Source: a virus
Length of the DNA: 31,819 nucleotides
Virus record (IMG/VR): IMGVR_UViG_3300042453_000041
Coordinates: 1 to 31,819 of that record
Strand: one strand, 5' to 3'
The position numbers and the translations under genes are program-made. Below the pieces are notes generated by a model that worked only from the letters and a program-made list of their open reading frames with translations, was not told the origin of the DNA and did not search any database. Positions 21,946 to 29,604 of the stretch are shown one piece after another. Every line of letters starts with the position of its first letter. Position 1 is the stretch's first letter.

Positions 21946-22566
21946 TTAAAAAGCAGCAACAGTTTTAGCAACACCAAGAATATCGCCAAAGGTTTGTCTT
22001 CCAACATTACCTCTTGCCACTTGACCACCAGCAGTGGCTGCCGCTTGATTAGCCAACAAGTTTGCAACATTCAATCCAGTTTGTTGACCAGCAGCGGCTT
22101 GGCGAACGGCTGATGCTTGTCCAATATTGGTTAATCCACCAAGTTGGGTGTATTGCTGTTCAATTAACTGATTCAATAACTGAGGTCTAAACTGAGCCAA
22201 TGCACCTTGAATGTTTCCGCCACGCAGACCACCAGTAGCCGATGCTCGTTGAAGCAATGCTTCTTCACCTTGTCTTGCAAGTTCCTGAAATGTTGACCCA
22301 CCAGTAATTCGTTCTAATGCAGCTTGTTCTGCCTCTGGGCCTTGTAATCCTACTAATGCTTGTTGTGCTGTGAGGGCTGGCACACCAGCGGCAACATAAG
22401 GTGACATCAACTCAACTAGTTTGTCAAACTGTCTGCGCTGTTCCTCAATACCAGCTCCTGCCGCTGCCGCTTGAGTTGCCGCACCAGCTTCGGCTGCTTT
22501 TCCGGCTTGCTTTGCGCCAGTAATACCGCCAAAAACATCACCAATTAAATCGCCAATAAAACTCAT
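21946..22566 (-). CDS. DNA transfer protein, gp7 position
   Basis: A 206-aa protein; P22 gp7 is 229 aa. The N-terminus MSFIGDLIGDVFGGITGAKQ is a Gly-rich amphipathic segment typical of phage DNA-transfer proteins, followed by Ala/Gln-rich helices (LQGPEAEQAALERITGGSTF, GQASAVRQAAAGQQ). It is thought to form part of the ejected channel with the gp20 and gp16 proteins. The ATG at 22566 overlaps the upstream stop (ATGA), which rules against the longer open frame. Confidence 0.78.
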   Translation of the reverse strand: MSFIGDLIGDVFGGITGAKQAGKAAEAGAATQAAAAGAGIEEQRRQFDKLVELMSPYVAAGVPALTAQQALVGLQGPEAEQAALERITGGSTFQELARQGEEALLQRASATGGLRGGNIQGALAQFRPQLLNQLIEQQYTQLGGLTNIGQASAVRQAAAGQQTGLNVANLLANQAAATAGGQVARGNVGRQTFGDILGVAKTVAAF

Positions 22567-23009
22567 ATTGCACCCCATTCCTGTCGGGTCATGCCCAACA
22601 CATAAACGTCTTTGATTACACCATTTTGCACACAAGCACAGCGTCTGCAACCCTCTATTTTGAAGCCTAACTTGATGCAATAGTTCTTTGCCATATCAAG
22701 TCCTTCAATAATGTAAGCAGTGACCCGTAATATTGGTTGAGCAAATGCCCAAGTTAAACAAGCAAGACCAAGATCACGAGATTGTTTGAGTGCAGATTTT
22801 TTAAGCAAAGCATGAAGTTCTAACTCGACTGCGCTTTGCTTGATAGCCATAAAAGCACCAGAGAATTTGCCATCAACCCATGCTGAAAGATATGTAACAT
22901 TTGGGTGTTGGATTGGCGCAGCAGGGCGATTATCATGCCCAACTTTTGTGATGTAAGGGTCTGAATAGACCTCCATCAAATGCTGCTCTGTAATTCCAAC
23001 CGTAACCAT
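22563..23009 (-). CDS. GNAT-fold protein, gp14 position
   Basis: A 148-aa protein with an acetyltransferase-like layout: strands around YLSAWVDGKFSGAFMAI, the helix LLKKSALKQSRDLGLACLTW and the C-terminal YCIKLGFKIEGCRRCACVQN. P22 places gene 14, a head-assembly protein of similar size (DUF2824), exactly before gene 7, as here. Whether it acetylates anything or acts only as an assembly factor is unknown. The ATG at 23009 has AGGAG six bases upstream; a TTG two codons earlier is not needed. Confidence 0.7.
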   Translation of the reverse strand: MVTVGITEQHLMEVYSDPYITKVGHDNRPAAPIQHPNVTYLSAWVDGKFSGAFMAIKQSAVELELHALLKKSALKQSRDLGLACLTWAFAQPILRVTAYIIEGLDMAKNYCIKLGFKIEGCRRCACVQNGVIKDVYVLGMTRQEWGAI

Positions 23010-23084
23010 GCACAACTCCTAATTAGGGTAGGCCGCTGGATGCCAGAACTCAGCGGCTTGATTTTCGCACAAATTGACAAAAGG

Positions 23085-23480
23085 TCAATCCTCATATTCT
23101 CTGTCTTCCCAAGCCTGACAAACCCGCATATCGTTACAGATAAAGTTCAGCTTTTCGCAGTGACCCCTAAATCCTGCGCCCTTGTCATAAGCCGCCATTG
23201 GGATGCGCTCAATTCTGACTTGGGTCATGAAGCTGTTATCGTAATACTCGCAGTTTGAGCAATGCTTGCGTCTTGCGTCTTTTTCATCGCATTGCATCGC
23301 CTCTGCCAAACCAGCATAAAACTCCTTATTTGCGCCAGGCTCATTGGTGGGCATTTCAGGGCCATAGTTCCAATCAGCGACCGCAACGGCATAGTTCTTT
23401 TTATTCTCTGCGTTGGTCAAAAATTCTTCTTCCATCGGCAAGCCATTAAAGCCCCGTGGGATAACCATAAATTCTTTCAT
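23085..23480 (-). CDS. Cys-rich hypothetical protein
   Basis: A 131-aa protein with an extended N-terminal half (MVIPRGFNGLPMEEEF, VADWNYGPEMPTNEPGANKE) and a Cys-rich C-terminal half (KHCSNCEYY, GHCEKLNFICNDMRVCQAWE) that may bind a metal or an iron-sulfur centre. Similar proteins occur among structural genes of aquatic phages. AAGGAG precedes the ATG. The frame stays open for 21 codons after the TGA; see the findings. The 75-bp gap 23010-23084 also contains the stem GCCGCTG/CAGCGGC. Confidence 0.68.
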   Translation of the reverse strand: MKEFMVIPRGFNGLPMEEEFLTNAENKKNYAVAVADWNYGPEMPTNEPGANKEFYAGLAEAMQCDEKDARRKHCSNCEYYDNSFMTQVRIERIPMAAYDKGAGFRGHCEKLNFICNDMRVCQAWEDREYED

Positions 23481-23490
23481 TTCTAGCTCC

Positions 23491-23826
23491 TTATGAAATT
23501 TCTCGGCCTGATGCTCGGATGGTCAGGGATGTTGCCGCCCCTGCGATTGTGGAAATAAAACCACCAACGTCTAATGCTTGACCCACTAATTCAGGACAGG
23601 TGTAGGTCTCATCTGGCACGATGGTGCGTGTGTCGATAATCAGGTTTGATGCGCCTGCCGTTCCGCCACTTGTTACCAAGTTGCAACTGAAAGTCACATT
23701 GTTGGCACTGGTATTGGTCACCGTAAACTTGTCAATAATTGCTTTGACATTTGTTGCGGTATATTGGGTGGTTTGGCTATTCTCTGCCTGTTTTGCAGGG
23801 ATTAGCACTTTTACTGTAACTGTCAT
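23491..23826 (-). CDS. Putative virion beta-sandwich protein
   Basis: A 111-aa protein, strand-rich (KFTVTNTSANNVTFSCNLVT, GFISTIAGAATSLTIRASGR), resembling small Ig-like or decoration-type structural proteins found in phage heads and tails. ATGA overlap with the gp26-position gene suggests co-translation. GGAGG lies seven bases before the ATG. No P22 homologue is obvious. Confidence 0.65.
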   Translation of the reverse strand: MTVTVKVLIPAKQAENSQTTQYTATNVKAIIDKFTVTNTSANNVTFSCNLVTSGGTAGASNLIIDTRTIVPDETYTCPELVGQALDVGGFISTIAGAATSLTIRASGREIS

Positions 23827-24692
23827 TGGACACCTCCGATGTTGTTGTTGACTGTGAGAATTATGGATGGAATGCCTGGGTGAGGTGCAGCCGCAGCAAA
23901 AGCAGCAATCTCAACACTAAGACTTGTGGTTGAAAACATCAATTCAACATAATCATTGGCTTTTAAGTCAAAAAAGTAATTCAGCGATGAAAAAATCTCA
24001 GCATCATTTCCCTGAATCCTGATTTGGCTTGCGCTATCTGGCACATCCACACCGTTTAGACGAAACCAAAAATAGAACTCTGCCGTGCCGCCAGTAGTCT
24101 TATCCAACTGGAACGAGGTGTCAAAGTTGTAGATTCCCTCACTATCCACTACGATTCTTGATGTTGGAGTTCCAATAAATACCCCATTGCTCAGATCAGT
24201 GTTGTTGAACGTGATGGCTTTAGCTGTGTTAATTGTGGTAGCTGTCTGGGTGGTGGTGTCGTAAAACGACCCATATCTTGCTCGTTTGAACTCCCGTGGC
24301 GGTGGGGTCATCTGCAAGCCCTCAACCGCTTTATTCAGTTTATCCACCAATGCCAAAGCCTGATTTGCTTTACTTTCAGCCAATGCCACAGTCACCGCAG
24401 TTTCTTGTGCCAGCAATGCGATTCTATCTAGTGCATCCTGTGCCTTTGCGCCCAATGCTGCATCATTAACATTAGTCTCTTGCGCCAAAGCAATAATCTG
24501 CGCCAATGCTGAATTTGCGCCAGCCGCTGCATTGTCTGCTTGAAACTCAAAATCAGTCCCAACAATAACTTGCAATTGGTCAACTGTGGAAAACAGCAAC
24601 TCAAACTGTCTGATCTGTTGCTGATCGGTCAGGAACTCAGCAAGCTGATCTCGCGTCAGATTTAGCTTGCGGGAGATGGGTGCGGTTGCCAT
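23823..24692 (-). CDS. Putative tail needle or plug with jelly-roll tip (gp26 position)
   Basis: A 289-aa protein. An N-terminal helical part (about 1-130) contains repeated units (LAQIIALAQETN, LDRIALLAQETA) suited to a coiled coil. Then comes a beta-rich domain of about 150 aa (IVVDSEGIYNFDTSFQLDKT, AEFYFWFRLNGVDVPDS, VELMFSTTSLS), like the C1q/TNF jelly roll. P22 has its needle gene 26 right after gene 10, as here, and the Sf6 needle ends in a TNF-like knob. A trimeric needle closing the portal-tail channel is therefore likely; the order is seen, the fold is inferred. Confidence 0.6.
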   Translation of the reverse strand: MATAPISRKLNLTRDQLAEFLTDQQQIRQFELLFSTVDQLQVIVGTDFEFQADNAAAGANSALAQIIALAQETNVNDAALGAKAQDALDRIALLAQETAVTVALAESKANQALALVDKLNKAVEGLQMTPPPREFKRARYGSFYDTTTQTATTINTAKAITFNNTDLSNGVFIGTPTSRIVVDSEGIYNFDTSFQLDKTTGGTAEFYFWFRLNGVDVPDSASQIRIQGNDAEIFSSLNYFFDLKANDYVELMFSTTSLSVEIAAFAAAAPHPGIPSIILTVNNNIGGVQ

Positions 24693-26098
24693 CAGTATGC
24701 CAATGCTTCAATCTGCGCCTCAAGGCGCACATAAGACACATGGGCATCACTATCGCCACGGAAACGTTGGATGCGCCAGTTCCTCATGTGACCTTGCTGA
24801 AACCAAGCCAAACGCTTCTGGCGGTTGCCAATCGTACCGACAGAGATAAACTTTTCCTGTGAATAAGTCTGACCATCCAAAGAGTAGCTGGTGCTGATTT
24901 TTGGGTTTTTGCCCAATGCAATGCTACCCGTCAGGCTGACAAGTTCCATCTCGTTAAATATCGCACCATTGCTCTCGTTATAGACAATCAATGTGCCAAA
25001 CTCCCAGCGCACCTGTTGCCCCCAATGATGCCCTGTGTCCTGCACCAAGTAACCGATATTGGTGGACTGCGGGTCGCCCACCATCCACTTGTCGTACACC
25101 CAAACTAAGTTTCTGGCTCGGTATTGTGCAAACCCAGCTAGGGTTGTGGTCAGGGTGAACCACACAGGAGTCTGTAAAGCCTCAGATGCTGATGCGTCAT
25201 AAACTATGGTTCGGTCAGGCAAATGCACATAAAGGTGTTGATGACTCTTGTCATTTCTGGCCTCTAACTTGACTAAGGATAACTGCGCTTCGGTGTATTC
25301 CAACAAAAGATTGTCAATTTCCTGCGTACTGACCTTCTGGGTGGTGGCTGCTGCACCAACATAGATGGATGGCGCTTCATTTCTTGCACTACCTAAAAAC
25401 GCAATGCGGTCAATAAAAACACAACAAGCAAATGTCCCAATAACGCCCTTTTGGATTTGTGCGCCATCAATTCGAGCAAATGGGAATAACTCACCACCCA
25501 CATTATCGAATACCTCAATCGTATTGCGGTTCAGTGCAAAGATTTCATTTCGCAATTTTAGTAGCGCAACTACTGGGTCTGGGTCAACTTCAGAACTACC
25601 ATATTTCAACGGATTAACTTGAGTTGGGTCTGTCAGTTCTGTGACGATCAAAAACTCGCCATCTGTGGTCATAAAGTAACCATCAACCCACACCACATCA
25701 AGCACCACACCCAAATCAGGGTCAGTCACTTGCGTCAAGGTTGTGCCATTCCAGTAATACAAGCGACCACCGGATGCAATCGCAAGTAAATCAAAGCTGT
25801 AATCAAAAGTTACAAGTTGATCTGTTGGCCCACCCACATCGCCCAATATAGTCACTGTGCCTGCGCTGTCGATTTCCACCAACTTTGTACCCATTACCCG
25901 ATATAGGTTGCCTTGCCAGTTGATGCCGCCACGGTCAATGCCTGGGCCTGTGCCGTTTGCCACAATTCCATCGCCAGGTCGTAGAAACCCATTACTGATG
26001 CCTGATTGTTTTGGCACAGGCACAAGATTCACTGGGTACGATGTACGCAGTTCAGGGGTGCTGTCAGTAAAAATGCCGTTCAGGATAGGTATCTGCAT
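24692..26098 (-). CDS. P22 gp10-like packaged DNA stabilisation protein
   Basis: A 468-aa protein; P22 gp10 is 472 aa. It contains the family's beta-propeller-like features (LRTSYPVNLVPVPKQSGISN at the start, then RVMGTKLVEIDSAG, YFMTTDGEFLIVTELTDPTQ and IYVGAAATTQKVSTQEIDNL). gp10 attaches below the portal ring and gp4, forms the tail hub and holds in the packaged DNA. The ATG at 26098 shares bases with the upstream stop (TGATG) and has AAGG upstream; a GTG one codon earlier is possible. It overlaps the needle gene by one base. Confidence 0.93.
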   Translation of the reverse strand: MQIPILNGIFTDSTPELRTSYPVNLVPVPKQSGISNGFLRPGDGIVANGTGPGIDRGGINWQGNLYRVMGTKLVEIDSAGTVTILGDVGGPTDQLVTFDYSFDLLAIASGGRLYYWNGTTLTQVTDPDLGVVLDVVWVDGYFMTTDGEFLIVTELTDPTQVNPLKYGSSEVDPDPVVALLKLRNEIFALNRNTIEVFDNVGGELFPFARIDGAQIQKGVIGTFACCVFIDRIAFLGSARNEAPSIYVGAAATTQKVSTQEIDNLLLEYTEAQLSLVKLEARNDKSHQHLYVHLPDRTIVYDASASEALQTPVWFTLTTTLAGFAQYRARNLVWVYDKWMVGDPQSTNIGYLVQDTGHHWGQQVRWEFGTLIVYNESNGAIFNEMELVSLTGSIALGKNPKISTSYSLDGQTYSQEKFISVGTIGNRQKRLAWFQQGHMRNWRIQRFRGDSDAHVSYVRLEAQIEALAY

Positions 26099-26391
26099 CA
26101 CTTGGCCTTGTTGCGTTCAGAGATGCGTTTTGCCTTGGCTTTGGCATCTGCTTTAGACGATGCGCCCCATGCTCTCAGACTTAACAGCAATCGAGTGGGT
26201 TCACCGTCTTTGTATTCAGGGCCAGCGTTGCCAGCCATGCGAGCCAAGAACGATGCTCTTCTAGGATTGTCACCAGACTTGACAGGAGGCTTTAGGTTCA
26301 TGCCCTCGGCCTTTGCCGCAGCCCTTCCCTTGGCGTTCAAGCCGCCTTTGGGATTCTGGCCTTCCTTTCGTGCATAGGCTGGGCTTTTCAT
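26098..26391 (-). CDS. Basic small protein 1 (DUF6321-like)
   Basis: A 97-aa Lys/Arg/Ala-rich protein. The block EGQNPKGGLNAKGRAAAKAE, then NLKPPVKSGDNPRRASFLAR is strongly conserved in podophages of aquatic bacteria as remembered (DUF6321-type). Function unknown; the charge suggests nucleic-acid binding or packaging with DNA. ATGA overlap with the gene before it. Confidence 0.75.
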   Translation of the reverse strand: MKSPAYARKEGQNPKGGLNAKGRAAAKAEGMNLKPPVKSGDNPRRASFLARMAGNAGPEYKDGEPTRLLLSLRAWGASSKADAKAKAKRISERNKAK

Positions 26392-26621
26392 CTGAACCCC
26401 TTGATCTTTTCAGCAATCTTTTTAGGTTGCTTGGCAAATTGTTTTCCAGCCTTTGTAGCCTCACGCTTTGCTCGTGTGGTTGCCGCATACTCAGCCGCAC
26501 TCAAGGCTTTAATCGCCTTCTCAGGCAGATACCTCTCGCCTGTTTCAGACGATGGCTTTCCAGACTTGGTGCGCCAGTTTTGACTTGACCAATCTTTGAG
26601 GCTTTTTTGTGTGGCTTTCAT
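26388..26621 (-). CDS. Basic small protein 2
   Basis: A 77-aa basic protein with SLKDWSSQNWRTKSGKPSSE, TGERYLPEKAIKALSAAEY and a Lys-rich end. This pattern recurs in many phages and is usually annotated as unknown. It is translationally coupled to both neighbouring small basic genes by ATGA overlaps. Likely DNA- or RNA-binding by composition only. Confidence 0.72.
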   Translation of the reverse strand: MKATQKSLKDWSSQNWRTKSGKPSSETGERYLPEKAIKALSAAEYAATTRAKREATKAGKQFAKQPKKIAEKIKGFR

Positions 26622-26803
26622 TTATAACCGCCACCTTTTTCTTTGTACTTCTTTGCCAACAGTTGGGCTTTGCGAGCCGACCATTCACCAGCCGCAGTGC
26701 CTTGCACAGCCGAACCTTTGATTTCCTCAAAGAGTCGCTTACGCATGGTTGGCTTCGTGTAGTTGCCAGCCTCATTGACAGATGACTTTGGCTTGGTTGC
26801 CAT
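26618..26803 (-). CDS. Basic small protein 3
   Basis: A 61-aa basic protein with SVNEAGNYTKPTMRKRLFEE, then GEWSARKAQLLAKKYKEKGG, again a recurring phage pattern of unknown function. Its start shares one base with the fiber-like gene stop (TAATG). Together with the two following genes it forms a block of three small basic proteins inserted between gp4-like and gp10-like genes. Confidence 0.75.
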   Translation of the reverse strand: MATKPKSSVNEAGNYTKPTMRKRLFEEIKGSAVQGTAAGEWSARKAQLLAKKYKEKGGGYK

Positions 26804-27975
26804 TATGAATCCACGCCTTTGATAACTGCAAAGTTAAATATTGGCTGTTCAGTTGTTGTGCCGCCAGTGGTGCGAAATGTAATATCAAAAGAACCCAAGG
26901 TTGTCTTAGTGACCATCAAATCATACAAATCAGTGCCAGTGTGCTGATTGAGGATAATCACATCGGTTGTCGCAACGGTGCTGTTGGTCACAGTGAAAGT
27001 GGTTGCACTGGTTGTGCCTGCCGCAGAAAATAATGTGATTTGACCAGTTGTTTTATTAATCGTCACACCTGTGGTTCGGCTTGTGCCTTGAATAACTACA
27101 CCGCCTGCGCCTGTGGAATAACCCACACCAGCCGTACCAGATGATCTAAGTGACCCTGTGACTGCTAGACTTGTTCCTGTGGCTGCACCGATATTTGGAG
27201 TCACCAATGTAGGTGTATTTGCAAATACGACTGCGCCTGTGCCAGTTTCATCGGTTAATGCTGCCGCCAAGTTTGCGCTTGATGGGGTTGCCAAAAATGC
27301 ACCTACATTTGCGCCAAGTCCAGTTACACCAGCAACAGGCAAACCTGTGCAATTGGTCAGCGTACCTGATGTTGGTGTGCCAAGAATTGGTGTTACGAAA
27401 GTTGGGCTGGTGTTAAATACCAACAGACCAGTGCCTGTTTCATCAGTCATTGCCGCCCGTAGATTGGCACTTGATGGTGTCGCCAAAAATGCTTGCATAC
27501 CCGCAGCATAAACAGTCTCAGCATTAATCTGATACCAAGAGTTTGTAGGCTGATAAAACCGAATGGCTGTTGCAGTACCAGCACCCAAGAATGTCACGCC
27601 ACCATAAAGAGCAGTTGCACCATTCAGCGCAATCGTCAGTGAGGTAATCTCTTGGGTGGTCGTAATCAGCACCGTAGTGCCATCAGGCACTCCAGTATTC
27701 AAAGGCAGGGTAATCGTGCCGCTTGCCAGTGTTCCAGCAGGTTGCAACAGCATCCATTGATCTTGGCTAACTGGAGTTGGAACGGTAATGTTGAACCCAG
27801 AGCCAGGAACATACAGATTCACCGACAGCGTTGGCGATGCAAAACTCTGTTGAAAGAAAGTCAACAGATTGCCAATGGACAAACGTCTTGCATCCCCATT
27901 ATTGGGCGAATAAACGGGTAACTGGTCTCCGCTTGAAACAGTGCTGAGTACTGGTAACTGATTGATTTGTGGCAT
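26803..27975 (-). CDS. Tail fiber-like structural protein with internal repeat
   Basis: A 390-aa protein. The N-terminus (MPQINQLPVLSTVSSGDQLP) resembles an attachment segment of phage fibers. Two copies of a repeat, AFLATPSSANLRAAMTDETG... and AFLATPSSANLAAALTDETG..., occupy residues 162-199 and 226-264, each followed by TPIL/TPNIG fiber-like motifs. The C-terminal 120 residues are Thr/Ser/Gly-rich. It could be a head fiber or side fiber. AAGGAC precedes the ATG. P22 has no gene here, so it is an insertion relative to P22. Confidence 0.72.
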   Translation of the reverse strand: MPQINQLPVLSTVSSGDQLPVYSPNNGDARRLSIGNLLTFFQQSFASPTLSVNLYVPGSGFNITVPTPVSQDQWMLLQPAGTLASGTITLPLNTGVPDGTTVLITTTQEITSLTIALNGATALYGGVTFLGAGTATAIRFYQPTNSWYQINAETVYAAGMQAFLATPSSANLRAAMTDETGTGLLVFNTSPTFVTPILGTPTSGTLTNCTGLPVAGVTGLGANVGAFLATPSSANLAAALTDETGTGAVVFANTPTLVTPNIGAATGTSLAVTGSLRSSGTAGVGYSTGAGGVVIQGTSRTTGVTINKTTGQITLFSAAGTTSATTFTVTNSTVATTDVIILNQHTGTDLYDLMVTKTTLGSFDITFRTTGGTTTEQPIFNFAVIKGVDS

Positions 27976-27983
27976 GACTGTCC

Positions 27984-28466
27984 TTAATAGTATTCGAGAG
28001 GCCCATCAGGGCCAGCAGTAACAGGGTTGGCTGGTGGTCTGATAAACGGATTATCGTAGACCCTCCAAGGCTTATTGCCAGCACCAGCAGGCATCGTTGC
28101 CGGAAGTTGCTGTTCAAGCGGGAATGTGGCTCTTTGTAACAGAATGTCGTAACCCTGCTTGGCAGTCGTCTTGGTCTCAATCATTACTTGCTTGCCAAAA
28201 CTTGGGGCAAGTCTAATGCCTAGACTGCAAATAATGGCCTCGTAAGCCGAGTCAGGCACAAGGGTTTCTTCATCTAGGCTGCTATCTTGTGGGCTGGATG
28301 GCAAAGGGTAACCCAAGCGAATGCCCTTGGCGTTCCAGTCTGCCATCATTGCATCCAATCTACGCAAGGCAGATTCAAGCTGTTCAGGCTGTAAATCAAA
28401 CACATAAGACGCAAGCCCGATTTCCTCAAAGGCTGCGCTTACGAATTGTCGTTTTGTGTAGCCCAT
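27984..28466 (-). CDS. P22 gp4-like tail accessory factor
   Basis: A 160-aa protein; P22 gp4 is 166 aa. The helical N-terminus (RQFVSAAFEEIGLASYVFDL) followed by LRRLDAMMADWNAKGIRLGY is the hallmark of this family. gp4 binds under the portal ring and is the first tail protein added after packaging; in P22 it also has wall-cutting activity. The extended Pro-rich C-terminus (NPFIRPPANPVTAGPDG) fits. It overlaps the upstream gene by 28 bp. Confidence 0.92.
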   Translation of the reverse strand: MGYTKRQFVSAAFEEIGLASYVFDLQPEQLESALRRLDAMMADWNAKGIRLGYPLPSSPQDSSLDEETLVPDSAYEAIICSLGIRLAPSFGKQVMIETKTTAKQGYDILLQRATFPLEQQLPATMPAGAGNKPWRVYDNPFIRPPANPVTAGPDGPLEYY

Positions 28467-28768
28467 GCTGATTCCTCAATGTGTTTCAGAAGTGTCGCAT
28501 CTGACCAGCGTTTGTCAACCTTCATGCCAATGGCTTCAGCCTGTTGTAGCATTTCCTCACGAGTTGGTGGGCTGTCATCAACAGCCTCAACAACTTCAAT
28601 TGATTCATCAGGCACATCAATAACTTGTGCGCCAATCGGTGATGGATAGTAGACTTTATTCAGCTTGCGTTCGATGGCTTGCTCTTTTTTGAGTTTGCGC
28701 TTTTGCAAACGCAACTCCCGCCACGGGGCGAGAGTTTTGGTCTTAATGATTGCGGCTGACTTAATCAT
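28439..28768 (-). CDS. Hypothetical protein with SAP/HeH-like C-terminus
   Basis: A 109-aa protein. Residues 1-45 are very basic (RELRLQKRKLKKEQAIERKL), the middle is acidic and the C-terminus (REEMLQQAEAIGMKVDKRWS, DATLLKHIEE) looks like a short helix-extended-helix or SAP-like motif used by phage proteins to contact nucleic acid. Located between coat and gp4-like genes. ATGA overlap with the 54-aa gene before it. Function unknown. Confidence 0.7.
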   Translation of the reverse strand: MIKSAAIIKTKTLAPWRELRLQKRKLKKEQAIERKLNKVYYPSPIGAQVIDVPDESIEVVEAVDDSPPTREEMLQQAEAIGMKVDKRWSDATLLKHIEESAWATQNDNS

Positions 28769-28929
28769 TTTTTCATTGGTGCTTTGCTTGGCTTACCAGC
28801 GGCTTTTGCCGACTTAGTAGCCATACCAAGTGCCATTGCAACGGCTTGCTTTTGGGGCTTGCCTGATTTCATTTCCATTTTGATATTCTTGGAAATGGTC
28901 TTGTCTGAGTAACCTTTTTTCATTGGCAT
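28765..28929 (-). CDS. Small basic protein (54 aa)
   Basis: A 54-aa ORF, Lys-rich (MPMKKGYSDKTISKNIKMEM start; KAAGKPSKAPMKK end). AGGAG lies six bases before the ATG and the stop overlaps the next start (ATGA), so it is well supported despite its size. The MPMKKGYS...KNIK pattern is widespread in small phage proteins of unknown function. It follows a terminator-like hairpin. Confidence 0.78.
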   Translation of the reverse strand: MPMKKGYSDKTISKNIKMEMKSGKPQKQAVAMALGMATKSAKAAGKPSKAPMKK

Positions 28930-28943
28930 TTTGCTCTCCTAAG

Positions 28944-28973
28944 TAAAACAGGCCAACATCTCTGCTGGCCTGT
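28944..28973 (-). terminator. Rho-independent terminator after coat module
   Basis: On the minus strand ACAGGCCA (28973-28966) pairs perfectly with TGGCCTGT (28955-28948) around a 10-nt loop, with TTTTA at the 3' side. It lies just after the coat and structural-protein genes, and would lower transcription of the tail genes relative to coat. Confidence 0.8.
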
Positions 28974-28979
28974 CTTGGT

Positions 28980-29594
28980 TTAACCACCGATGCGATAAAC
29001 GACAAAAGTGTCAGCCGCAGTCTTACGGCAACGGAAACGTGCAGATGCACCAGCCGTAGCCGCAGTTGCAGCAGAACCAACGATGGTCACGTTTGTGTTG
29101 ACTGTAAGAGTCAAAGCAAATGCAGCCAAAGTGATGACGCTGAAGTCAAACGAATCACCGATGGCCCACTCAGTTGCCAAATCAAGGTTTGCACCTGTTG
29201 GCAATTGAATGTCACGGCTTGCTGTGGGAGTAGCAGTGATGATGCCTGTCAACACGTTGGCAGCAGTTGCCGCCATCGAGCCGCCATCAGCAATGTTGGC
29301 TGGCGCACCTTGAGGTTGCCAGTTGCCATTGTTGCTGATGTCAGGAGCAACACCCACTGAATAGTAAGCGCCCGATGCACCAGCTTGAATAATCACGTTG
29401 GTGGCATTGGTAAATGCGCTTGATACATAGGTGGTGTTGTCAACCGTTGTCAGCAAATCATTGGCTTCAGGGAATTGGGGAAACCCAACTTCTTGAAACA
29501 CTTGTGCGGGAGAGAATGCTTGAACAGCGATTTTCTCGCCTGCTGGTACTGCAACAGTAGCTGTACCTTGTGCAAAAATTACTTGATAGCTCAT
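28980..29594 (-). CDS. Virion structural protein (head decoration candidate)
   Basis: A 204-aa Ala/Thr/Val-rich protein (GTATVAVPAGEKIAVQAFSP, TTYVSSAFTNATNVIIQAGA), whose last part (LTLTVNTNVTIVGSAATAAT, then RFRCRKTAADTFVVYRIG) recurs at the C-terminus of phage structural proteins. It lies between coat and a terminator, so it is probably made in large amounts; a head decoration role is likely but unproven. AAGGAG precedes the ATG. Confidence 0.7.
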   Translation of the reverse strand: MSYQVIFAQGTATVAVPAGEKIAVQAFSPAQVFQEVGFPQFPEANDLLTTVDNTTYVSSAFTNATNVIIQAGASGAYYSVGVAPDISNNGNWQPQGAPANIADGGSMAATAANVLTGIITATPTASRDIQLPTGANLDLATEWAIGDSFDFSVITLAAFALTLTVNTNVTIVGSAATAATAGASARFRCRKTAADTFVVYRIGG

Positions 29595-29604
29595 GATTTA
29601 CTCC

